Below are positions 21,914 through 28,698 of a stretch of 64,000 nt of DNA, one piece after another. The stretch is from NCBI GenBank assembly GCA_964541155.1, contig CAZIPC010000004.1, positions 222,630 through 286,629 of the forward strand, given 5' to 3'. Made by a program: the position numbers and the translations under genes. Each line of letters opens with the position of its first letter. Position 1 is the first letter of the stretch. Under the pieces are notes generated by a model. It made no database searches, was not told the DNA's origin, and saw nothing but the letters and a program-made list of their open reading frames with translations. This DNA is from UBA4416 sp964541155. Lineage in GTDB: Bacteria > Bacteroidota > Bacteroidia > B-17B0 > Aurantibacillaceae.

Positions 21914-24361
21914 TTATTCTTGCAGAAATTCATACTCATAAACTTTCGGTGCAATTTTGTTTGCTAATACATTTAGTTTATCTCGCAATTCGGTAATTAG
22001 TTCTGTATATTTTCCGTCAGTGCTTTTTGCGTTCATTTGTCCCTGTGCATTTCTGCCTTGAAAAAACTCTCTTATGTCATACAAACTTGCATTAGGAATA
22101 ATTGCGTTAAATGAATGATAGTATTTCCAAAGTTCTCGTCCAGCATTAAAAACATTTTTTGCTTCGTCGGAAAATTCAATTTTTTGAGAAAAGGCATTTT
22201 TTATAGCATTTTCGGTATTAAACAAATTTGTTTCGTCTCTGTATGACTTCATTTTTCCTGTGATAAAATCAGTCATAAAATTGCTTTCGAATTTTTCCTT
22301 TGCATTTATTTCTTGCTCAGTGAATGGAATCCAATGATTTACTAATCTCTCATTTGTAGAAACTCTGTTTTGACTATGAAACAAGGTAAAAGCTAAACAA
22401 TCATTTTGAAATGCTTTATCAGTTTTCCAATTGTCGTTTGGAAACAAAAACTGATCACGGTAATTTAGCCAATCAGCACTTATGCAATGACGTACAGAAA
22501 AATAAATAGATGTTTCAAATAAATTTTTTGATGTTATAGGTAAATAATAAACGTGTCTTGTGCCTATTTTTATTGATAAAAACAGAAAGTTTTGGTTTTG
22601 AAAATCTGGGGCTGGGCTTGGTAAATAACCTATTATTTGATTTTGACTTTTATCTGTAAAAAGTTTAATCCATCTATTAATATTTTGAGGTAGTTCTCCA
22701 TAAAATTTTTTCGTTTTTATATAATTACCATTTTTGTCAAAAACGTCCGTGGGAATAGTGTTTAATTTTGATTTTTTGCTTGTATCCCAAATATTAAAAC
22801 CGATAGGAAATTTCCCTTTCACATTGTCAAATGTTTCGGCTTGCACAACAAAACCACCTTTGTATTCAGCTAAAAAATATTCTTTGAATTTTTTGAAATT
22901 TGTGCCATTTATAAATTTAAGTTTTGAAAATTGTGCTAAAATACAATTAGGAATTTTATCATAAATATTTGCCATAAACAATGCAAATATTTCATTTGAG
23001 GCGTTTCCAATTTTGGGACTTAAATACTGGTTGATTTTAAACTGTGTAGTGACACCACTTTTGTTTTCGCCTGTTCCTGTCACTGTCTTTGCTGAAGTCG
23101 CTTCTGCATATGGTGGATTTATGTAAACAATCAATTTCTTGCGTTTTTTTTCATCGTTGATTATATCTTGCAATGGTTTTGGAAGTTTTGAAAAATCGTC
23201 ATTTAAAAAGTCAAATTGAAAAACGTGATTTTCTAAAAGGTTTGCTCCGTGATTGATACGGTCGTGCATAACCTTTACGTCTGCTTGGTCTAAGGTGCTT
23301 GCCCAAATGTTGTATTTATTGGTCAAACCAGCAAGAAGATTGCCTGTGCCAGCGGCACAGTCCCAAATAAAATATTCTTCTTGCCAGTTTTCTCCTAACA
23401 AATCGCACAAATATTTTTGGGAAAGTTCAACCCATTGTCTTGGTGTAAAAAATGCTCCTTTCCGTTCTCGGATGTCTTGCGGAACAAGTAAATCTCTACG
23501 CTCAATTATGTATTCTTGAAATTCTTTTACCGGTGGTCGTTTATAACGTTTCCAAAACTGTTGATAGGTTTCTTTTGCTTTGATATTTATTGTAGCATCA
23601 AACATTTGTTTGATATTCTCCTTTGCAATTTTGTAACCTTGATTTTGAAATATTACAAAAAGACTTTCACGGATTGTAGAATCGTCTTCAATCTTGTTGG
23701 TGTCTTTATCATCAACAAACAAGTCTGCCAAATAAAAATCGCTGTCTAAAATGCTTGCTTTTTTAAGGTCGTCCCAGTTTACGTCAATAATTGGTTTTAC
23801 AATATCAAGCCAACGCAAATAAATCGGTATAAAATTGTTTTTATCAATTTTAATTTTACTTGTTTCTGTAGCTTTTGCGATGTTGTTTGCAATAAAATAT
23901 TTTAGTTCTTTTTCGTCTTTAATGTAGTCGTAAACGTAGCTGTTCTGTCCTAGATTGGCTTCAATTCTTTCTTTTATTAGCTTGAACTCTTTTGTGTCGT
24001 GGTTACTTGGCGTGACGTTCCAGTTGAAGTCATTGAGGTAAAAAATGTCTTGAACGTTTATATAAGGAACAAATGCAATTTTTTTGAAGTCAAAAGCTCC
24101 CAAAAATGCAGGTGGCAAAGTTTTGTCAAAAGTTCGTGCTTTACCGATTGTCAAGATGAGTTGCACAAACATTGTCGGAATATCAAAGTCGCCAGTTTTA
24201 GCTTCTGCCCAAATTAGCGGTGTCCGTCCGAAAATGTTTGATTGTTTTGGGAAGGCTGTAAAGTCAATATTGCCTATTATTTCTGTCGTGTCGAATGATT
24301 TGAACCAGTCCGCACCGACTTTATTTTTCAGTTCTTCTTCTCTTATATTTTTATACTTCAT
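21914..24361 (-). CDS. Probable type IIG restriction endonuclease/N6-adenine methyltransferase
   Basis: 815 residues in one chain. The N-terminus shows a PD-(D/E)xK-like arrangement: Asp-33 in GNIDFTAF and Glu-53/Lys-55 in LIWAEAKTGD. The methyltransferase core has FFTPRQWVELSQ, SAM motif I FIWDCAAGTGNLLAG (about residues 332-346) and catalytic motif IV YINPPYAEA (about 412-420), the NPPY form typical of N6-adenine enzymes. The remaining 380 residues should hold target recognition. No separate specificity or restriction gene lies nearby, which fits a self-contained type IIG enzyme. It is the only gene of its cassette, an unusually large one. Nuclease activity is inferred from motif spacing only. 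Confidence 0.85.
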   Translation of the reverse strand: MKYKNIREEELKNKVGADWFKSFDTTEIIGNIDFTAFPKQSNIFGRTPLIWAEAKTGDFDIPTMFVQLILTIGKARTFDKTLPPAFLGAFDFKKIAFVPYINVQDIFYLNDFNWNVTPSNHDTKEFKLIKERIEANLGQNSYVYDYIKDEKELKYFIANNIAKATETSKIKIDKNNFIPIYLRWLDIVKPIIDVNWDDLKKASILDSDFYLADLFVDDKDTNKIEDDSTIRESLFVIFQNQGYKIAKENIKQMFDATINIKAKETYQQFWKRYKRPPVKEFQEYIIERRDLLVPQDIRERKGAFFTPRQWVELSQKYLCDLLGENWQEEYFIWDCAAGTGNLLAGLTNKYNIWASTLDQADVKVMHDRINHGANLLENHVFQFDFLNDDFSKLPKPLQDIINDEKKRKKLIVYINPPYAEATSAKTVTGTGENKSGVTTQFKINQYLSPKIGNASNEIFALFMANIYDKIPNCILAQFSKLKFINGTNFKKFKEYFLAEYKGGFVVQAETFDNVKGKFPIGFNIWDTSKKSKLNTIPTDVFDKNGNYIKTKKFYGELPQNINRWIKLFTDKSQNQIIGYLPSPAPDFQNQNFLFLSIKIGTRHVYYLPITSKNLFETSIYFSVRHCISADWLNYRDQFLFPNDNWKTDKAFQNDCLAFTLFHSQNRVSTNERLVNHWIPFTEQEINAKEKFESNFMTDFITGKMKSYRDETNLFNTENAIKNAFSQKIEFSDEAKNVFNAGRELWKYYHSFNAIIPNASLYDIREFFQGRNAQGQMNAKSTDGKYTELITELRDKLNVLANKIAPKVYEYEFLQE

Positions 24362-24404
24362 TTATCGTCTTTATTCGTCTGTTACGGTTTCGTCATAGCA
24401 TTGG

Positions 24405-24577
24405 GCATAACGTATTGCAAGCAGGCGCAGTTTGTAGTTTGAAACAGTGTCTACCGAAATGTTTGTTTAAAGATACCAATGTTTGTTGCTTTTGCAAAAA
24501 CAAAAAAATGTCTGCCGAAATTTTTTGCAAAAGCTATTACCTCGTCTGCGCAAATTGTGCTTGCTTGCTGTTAGTGC
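24405..24577 (-). repeat. attC-like site C
   Basis: Cores GCATAAC (24405-24411) and GTTAGTG (24570-24576). Arms GCAAGC plus GCGCAG (24417-24430) pair with CTGCGC plus GCTTGC (24546-24565), with extrahelical bases between. It is the 3' site of lipocalin-like cassette copy 1. Reading frames crossing it (for example 24415-24633) are by-products of the palindrome. Confidence 0.8.
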
Positions 24578-24580
24578 CAG

Positions 24581-24994
24581 TTATTTCATTCTTGTATATG
24601 TACTTTGACCTTCAGTCGCCTCGTCACAAATAACTTCTTTAAGCAGCAATTTTTCATTGTCAACGGATAGTATTTTATTACCGTGGTCTACAATTACTAC
24701 TTTTGGGTCATCAGGGATGTCTTGATTGTTGTATAAAAATAGAATGTCCCCAGAATTTATTTTCCATTTACCTTTTTGAACTTTCTTGCCTTTTAGCGTC
24801 ATTATATATGTTCCGTCAGATAATAATGTTATCTCCGGTGAATATACTTTGGTGTCACAATACTGTTTTTTTGTCCCAGTTAGGTAAAAATGCGATGTTA
24901 ATTTCCATTTTCCTGTCAAAAGTGATTTGTCAACTTTTGTTTGAAAAGATGTCAAAATGGTAAATAGTAAAATTGTCAATATGGTTCTCGTCAT
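24581..24994 (-). CDS. Exported lipocalin-like protein, copy 1
   Basis: 137 residues starting at the ATG 16 bases after the cassette core. A signal peptide (MTRTILTILLFTILTSFQ) is followed by LLTGKWKLTSHFYLTGTK, the entry strand typical of lipocalin-like domains, then SDGTYIMTLKGKKVQKGKW and strands to the end, as expected of a small beta-barrel. Possible lipid or small-molecule binding in the periplasm; no partner visible. Coding sequence identical to 28073-28486. It has no obvious promoter, so expression should depend on transcription through the array. Confidence 0.82.
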   Translation of the reverse strand: MTRTILTILLFTILTSFQTKVDKSLLTGKWKLTSHFYLTGTKKQYCDTKVYSPEITLLSDGTYIMTLKGKKVQKGKWKINSGDILFLYNNQDIPDDPKVVIVDHGNKILSVDNEKLLLKEVICDEATEGQSTYTRMK

Positions 24995-25003
24995 AATAAT
25001 TGG

Positions 25004-25136
25004 CACTAACGGTTTGCAGCTACCCGAAGGGCGGGACTTTTACCACAAAACTTGATTTGAAAAACTAATGTTTGATTAACCATAAAACTGTCTTTGGAAC
25101 ACGAAAACCCGCCTTTTGGGTAGGTGCTGTTATGCC
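25004..25136 (-). repeat. attC-like site D
   Basis: Cores CACTAAC (25004-25010) and GTTATGC (25129-25135). Arms CTACCC plus GGGCGGG (25019-25036) pair with CCCGCC plus GGGTAG (25108-25123), and GCAGC with the GGTGC side. It is the 3' site of the three-gene Rhs/transglutaminase-like cassette. Confidence 0.8.
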
Positions 25137-25159
25137 CAGTGCTTCTTTCTGTCCAAGGA

Positions 25160-25636
25160 TTACAGACCGTCAACACCACTTAATCCTTCGTCCTTTTTTA
25201 CTTTATAAAGGAATATTCCTTTGTCATTATTTTGGTTTGTTTCGTTGTATATTGCTTGAACGAATTTTTTGCCTTTCCTTCTGCAACTTGCATAACTTGG
25301 CGAAGGGTCGTCATAGTATGTTGTTTTGTAACTGTAATACAGACTGTTCAGACTTTTACCAAAAAATATACAATAACTATAGTTTTCAAAATCAAGATTA
25401 CTTGAATTTGGAAAAACTGTTTTTAATTTTATTGTATTAGTATTCCTTGCGAAGAAACTCTCATAAGCATTTTTTGAATGAAAAAACTCATAAGCCATTG
25501 GATGGAACTCTTCATTACTATTTGGTATTTGAGAAACTAATTCATAGTCCAAATAATTTTTTTTAAAGAAGAAATAACTTCCAGAAGCAAATATTATCAA
25601 AGCGATTATTCCTACGTATAGCATTTTTCTTTTCAT
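25160..25636 (-). CDS. Small single-pass membrane protein, candidate immunity or partner protein
   Basis: 158 residues. An N-terminal hydrophobic helix (MLYVGIIALIIFASGSYFFF) is either an uncleaved anchor or a signal peptide. The rest is polar and aromatic-rich (NLDFENYSYCIFFGK, LYYSYKTTYYDDPSPSYAS) with a basic RRKGKKFVQAIYN segment. Its ATG is 3 bases after the stop codon of the Rhs-remnant gene, so the two are translated together. An adjacent membrane-bound product is common for immunity proteins of exported effectors, but I see no family match and state this as inference. Confidence 0.75.
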   Translation of the reverse strand: MKRKMLYVGIIALIIFASGSYFFFKKNYLDYELVSQIPNSNEEFHPMAYEFFHSKNAYESFFARNTNTIKLKTVFPNSSNLDFENYSYCIFFGKSLNSLYYSYKTTYYDDPSPSYASCRRKGKKFVQAIYNETNQNNDKGIFLYKVKKDEGLSGVDGL

Positions 25637-25639
25637 GAT

Positions 25640-26671
25640 TTATTTTTTTGCTGGAGTTGTCGGTAAAGCTGGTGGAGTGTAATATAACCATTTCCCATCT
25701 TCAGGATATGGTTGCATATAACTATCACTCCAAGGAGTTGTGCCATTAGTCCAAAATGAGTTATAGTTTACAGAACCTGCCGTTCCATATACTCTTTGAA
25801 ATTTGAATGTTTCAGAAAAAACGTTGGCAATTGTTTTTCCTGTACCTTTTAAATCACCTTGAGCGTGGTCGCCTTCACCATGTGCTTTCTTTTGAGCATC
25901 AGCGGAATGGCATGAATACATAAACAAGGTAGCATTTTGAACATTTCCTTGAGGCTTCGGTAAATCTTGTATGTTTGGTGCTTGGGTTCCTGAAATATTT
26001 GTTTTACCATCACCTGTTGCTGTGAATTGTTGTCCTTCTCCAACCTTTATGGACTGATTCTTTCCATGTGTCATAATCATAACTTGATTTATGTTGCCTT
26101 GCATATTACCCCAATCAGTAGAAAAACCAGCAGTTGTTCCCGTATTACTTAAAGCAACCGCACCTGCTCCATATTTAGCAACCGCAGCATTATATTGAAC
26201 CATTGCTTGTTCCGCAAAATCATTATCATGGAAAATATAAATCTGAACTTGCCCCAATGCTTTTGGACTTATTGCATTGCCATTGCCATCAACCCAATCC
26301 CTACCATCAGGGTCAATATATCGTATTGGATTATTCGCACAGAAACCATAAGGTGTATAATCGGGATGTTTACCTGCTAAAGGGTCAACGCTTAACCATT
26401 TGAAATTGTTAGGTTGGAGCTGAGTTTGAGCAATCAACAAACTATCTTTCCCAAAATATTTTAGAACCAAAGATTCGTTATCAAGCTCAATAAATTTTAT
26501 CTTACTCGTTGTGTCAGAATTTATAGCTTTAAAAGTTGCTTCGGGCAACTTCAACATTTCTTTTTTCTTACTACTTGGTGCGAAATCGTCATAAGGCGTT
26601 TGAGCAATGGCGATATGAGTAGTTGTGGCGATAGCCACAACTACTAAAAAATTTTTGATTGCTGATTTCAT
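25640..26671 (-). CDS. Exported Rhs-core-remnant protein with caspase-like (clan CD) C-terminal domain
   Basis: 343 residues, starting at the ATG of MKSAIKNFLVVVAIATT; the signal peptide ends near AIAQ. Residues about 90-125 are a clear Rhs-associated core end (FKWLSVDPLAGKHPDYTPYG, then NNPIRYIDPDGRDW), the segment that normally precedes the toxic tip of Rhs/YD-repeat proteins. No YD repeats are present. The tip contains NQVMIMTHGKNQ (His near 200) and ATLFMYSCHSAD (Cys near 253): a His-Gly and a Cys each after a hydrophobic strand, about 50 residues apart, as in caspase-like clan CD peptidases. Catalysis is unproven. It is followed at once by a small membrane protein and preceded by a transglutaminase-like gene in the same cassette. 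Confidence 0.8.
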   Translation of the reverse strand: MKSAIKNFLVVVAIATTTHIAIAQTPYDDFAPSSKKKEMLKLPEATFKAINSDTTSKIKFIELDNESLVLKYFGKDSLLIAQTQLQPNNFKWLSVDPLAGKHPDYTPYGFCANNPIRYIDPDGRDWVDGNGNAISPKALGQVQIYIFHDNDFAEQAMVQYNAAVAKYGAGAVALSNTGTTAGFSTDWGNMQGNINQVMIMTHGKNQSIKVGEGQQFTATGDGKTNISGTQAPNIQDLPKPQGNVQNATLFMYSCHSADAQKKAHGEGDHAQGDLKGTGKTIANVFSETFKFQRVYGTAGSVNYNSFWTNGTTPWSDSYMQPYPEDGKWLYYTPPALPTTPAKK

Positions 26672-26700
26672 TTTGTTTGAATTAGAAGTTATCAAATTTA

Positions 26701-27840
26701 TTAATTTTTTGCTTGGGTTGATTCATTTTTGATTTGCATTACTTTTTCTCTGTATTGTTCGGGAGTCAATGAACTATAACCGATTTTGGCAATGTAATCT
26801 TGGGTTGTTTTTAATTCTTTTTCAAGTTTTACAAGTTCGGGATATGGTTTTATTTTACTGTAATCTTTCAGCCCTTTCTTTTCCATTGCCTTGTCAAGTT
26901 TGTATTTTTGGTAATCTACTTTAGATAGTTGCAATAGGCTGTTTGGGTAAACTTTAAGTCCAGCGGTGAATGTTTTATAAACAAATTCGTCATAGTAAAT
27001 TCCTGTTTTCTTGTCGTAATAAACTAAAAGGTCGTTAAGGCAAAGTGCTACACTTTCTTTGTCAGATAAGGGTTTCATATAAAGTCCGCTTTCCATTCCT
27101 GCGTCTGAAACATTGAAACTTTCCATAATGAAACTTGTTCTTGAAAATGTTCCGCTTGTTAATTCCAAATTCCACCATTGTTGTTTTTCGTCTTTATGTT
27201 TGATGAAAACATGCATTGGAGCGGTTGCAATAAATGCTTCGACATTTACTTCGTCTGCCAGTATTTTATATAGAAAGGGTAAGGAGTGGCAGTTTCCTTT
27301 TCTTGTTTTTAAAAGCGATGAAACCATAAAACTTTCATAGTCCTTGTCGCCCATAAAATTTTCGAGGTCGTAAGTGTAAGGATGAAAATTGTTTTCAGCT
27401 ATACTGTCTGTCATGTACGTGAATATAGCCCAATTACCTGCTGTTCGGAAGCGTTGCAAGTTCTTTGCAATAATCATTTGATTGATTTTAATTTTCACTT
27501 GGTCTATTTCATTGCAAAACTCTGTCCAGTTGAGTTTACCGCCATAATATGCGTTTTCAGTCAAGAATACTGCACGTTTGAAACTCAATGGTTTTGTTCC
27601 GTTTAGCATTTCAGTCATTTCGTCAACTGCAATTTGATAAGGGTCTGCTGTTGTTGGCTTTGTAGTTGCTTTTACTGTTGTGTCCGCTGGTTCAGTAAAA
27701 TTCACTTGTTCGGTCTGCAATGTGTCAGCCGTTTGAGTGGTTTCTTGGGCTTGTGATTTTTCTGTCCCAAAGTAAAAAGCTGTCGCCCCGAACGCTGCTG
27801 TCAAGGTCGTAACAGTTAAAATTAAAAATGTTTTCTTCAT
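26701..27840 (-). CDS. Exported transglutaminase-like protein
   Basis: About 379 residues from MKKTFLILTVTTLTAA, a signal peptide ending near SQAQ and followed by a Thr-rich linker; an ATG at 27888 in the same frame is closer to the cassette core. The transglutaminase-like fold shows a Cys-His-Asn/Asp-type triad: Cys in RKGNCHSLPFLYK (about 183), His in APMHVFIKH (about 209), then WWNLELTSG (about 223). Such domains act as cysteine proteases, amidases or crosslinkers. The C-terminal part is Lys-rich and helical. First gene of a three-gene cassette; it may process or modify the Rhs-remnant protein encoded 29 bases downstream, but this is inference. Confidence 0.82.
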   Translation of the reverse strand: MKKTFLILTVTTLTAAFGATAFYFGTEKSQAQETTQTADTLQTEQVNFTEPADTTVKATTKPTTADPYQIAVDEMTEMLNGTKPLSFKRAVFLTENAYYGGKLNWTEFCNEIDQVKIKINQMIIAKNLQRFRTAGNWAIFTYMTDSIAENNFHPYTYDLENFMGDKDYESFMVSSLLKTRKGNCHSLPFLYKILADEVNVEAFIATAPMHVFIKHKDEKQQWWNLELTSGTFSRTSFIMESFNVSDAGMESGLYMKPLSDKESVALCLNDLLVYYDKKTGIYYDEFVYKTFTAGLKVYPNSLLQLSKVDYQKYKLDKAMEKKGLKDYSKIKPYPELVKLEKELKTTQDYIAKIGYSSLTPEQYREKVMQIKNESTQAKN

Positions 27841-27896
27841 TGTCTTACCGTTTTTACGTTGTCCGTTTTGTGTCTGTTGTGTCGTCATAGCATTGG

Positions 27897-28069
27897 GCAT
27901 AACGTATTGCAAGCAGGCGCAGTTTGTAGTTTGAAACAGTGTCTACCGAAATGTTTGTTTAAAGATACCAATGTTTGTTGCTTTTGCAAAAACAAAAAAA
28001 TGTCTGCCGAAATTTTTTGCAAAAGCTATTACCTCGTCTGCGCAAATTGTGCTTGCTTGCTGTTAGTGC
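27897..28069 (-). repeat. attC-like site E
   Basis: Identical to site C at an offset of 3492. Cores GCATAAC (27897-27903) and GTTAGTG (28062-28068). It is the 3' site of lipocalin-like cassette copy 2. Confidence 0.8.
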
Positions 28070-28072
28070 CAG

Positions 28073-28486
28073 TTATTTCATTCTTGTATATGTACTTTGA
28101 CCTTCAGTCGCCTCGTCACAAATAACTTCTTTAAGCAGCAATTTTTCATTGTCAACGGATAGTATTTTATTACCGTGGTCTACAATTACTACTTTTGGGT
28201 CATCAGGGATGTCTTGATTGTTGTATAAAAATAGAATGTCCCCAGAATTTATTTTCCATTTACCTTTTTGAACTTTCTTGCCTTTTAGCGTCATTATATA
28301 TGTTCCGTCAGATAATAATGTTATCTCCGGTGAATATACTTTGGTGTCACAATACTGTTTTTTTGTCCCAGTTAGGTAAAAATGCGATGTTAATTTCCAT
28401 TTTCCTGTCAAAAGTGATTTGTCAACTTTTGTTTGAAAAGATGTCAAAATGGTAAATAGTAAAATTGTCAATATGGTTCTCGTCAT
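28073..28486 (-). CDS. Exported lipocalin-like protein, copy 2
   Basis: The same 137-residue protein as 24581-24994, with signal peptide and small beta-barrel signature GKWKLTSHFYL. The frame is open upstream of the cassette boundary to 28519, but that part lies outside the duplicated unit and has no signal-peptide character, so the ATG at 28484-28486 is preferred. As first cassette it would be the one best placed to receive a promoter from the right; none is clear in 28503-28698. Confidence 0.82.
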   Translation of the reverse strand: MTRTILTILLFTILTSFQTKVDKSLLTGKWKLTSHFYLTGTKKQYCDTKVYSPEITLLSDGTYIMTLKGKKVQKGKWKINSGDILFLYNNQDIPDDPKVVIVDHGNKILSVDNEKLLLKEVICDEATEGQSTYTRMK

Positions 28487-28508
28487 AATAATTGGCACTA
28501 ACTTGTTT

Positions 28509-28570
28509 ATATCCGCCATAAAATGGCGGATATCTTACAAATAGTGGGTAGATAACCGCCATTTTATGGC
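28509..28570. repeat. Inverted and direct repeats of a GCCATAAAATGGC unit next to the array
   Basis: A perfect hairpin ATATCCGCCAT/ATGGCGGATAT (28509-28519 with 28523-28533), then a second palindrome GCCAT-TTT-ATGGC (28558-28570) with the same arms. They lie in the 196-base gap between the first cassette core and ligA, where an attI site would be expected. They could be a terminator-like structure for ligA-directed transcription or a degenerate recombination site. The rest of the gap (to 28698) holds no gene that I can see. Confidence 0.7.
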
Positions 28571-28698
28571 TGGTTTGTTTTTCATAAATTTAATCATTTT
28601 TTGCTTTATATAAACAATTTTATACTGTAGCAAGTTTGCTTTAGTATAAATAGTAACAGCTACTTGGCTAAAATGGCTCTCCATAAATACATAAAGGT

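Larger units (their letters stand above)
24390..25010. repeat. Duplicated cassette, copy 1 (621 bp)
   Basis: Identical by eye to 27882-28502 over 621 bp, including an attC-like site and the lipocalin-like gene. Identity ends exactly at the core CACTAAC on the right, but on the left runs 21 bp past the other core into the start of the neighbouring cassette. Confidence 0.92.
20223..28502 (-). mobile_element. Integron-like gene cassette array without integrase (CALIN type)
   Basis: Five consecutive minus-strand cassettes are separated by attC-like sites at 20223-20402, 21776-21909, 24405-24577, 25004-25136 and 27897-28069; the outer core at the transcription-proximal end is CACTAAC (28496-28502). 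Each site starts with a YAAC core, ends with a GTTA core, and has imperfect inverted arms around a spacer of about 60-120 bases. Genes stop within a few bases of the next site and show no promoters of their own. No tyrosine-recombinase integrase is in the window: ligA follows on the right and the DUF6268 gene lies on the left. Cassettes of 2.6-2.9 kb are long by integron standards. Confidence 0.8.
27882..28502. repeat. Duplicated cassette, copy 2 (621 bp)
   Basis: Partner of 24390-25010 at an offset of 3492 bases. On the right the identity stops at the core CACTAAC, after which the sequence (TTGTTTATATCC) is no longer cassette-like. This copy is first in the array in the direction of transcription. 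Confidence 0.92.

Noticed and set aside
24415..24633. Open frame on the plus strand across the attC-like site and the end of the lipocalin-like gene (and its copy at 27859-28125)
   Set aside because: It lies on an imperfect palindrome and antisense to a real gene; no signal or conserved motif, and both copies exist only because the segment is duplicated.
25640..26671. Complete Rhs/YD-repeat polymorphic toxin
   Set aside because: Only the last part of an Rhs core is present, with no YD repeats before it; described instead as a remnant fused behind a signal peptide.
24390..28502. Composite transposon or insertion sequence flanked by 621-bp repeats
   Set aside because: No transposase gene, no terminal inverted repeats of the insertion-sequence kind and no target duplication; the repeat is itself a gene cassette with an attC-like site.
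28509..28570. CRISPR array
   Set aside because: Only two palindromic units with a 24-base gap and no regular spacing, no leader and no cas genes in the window.
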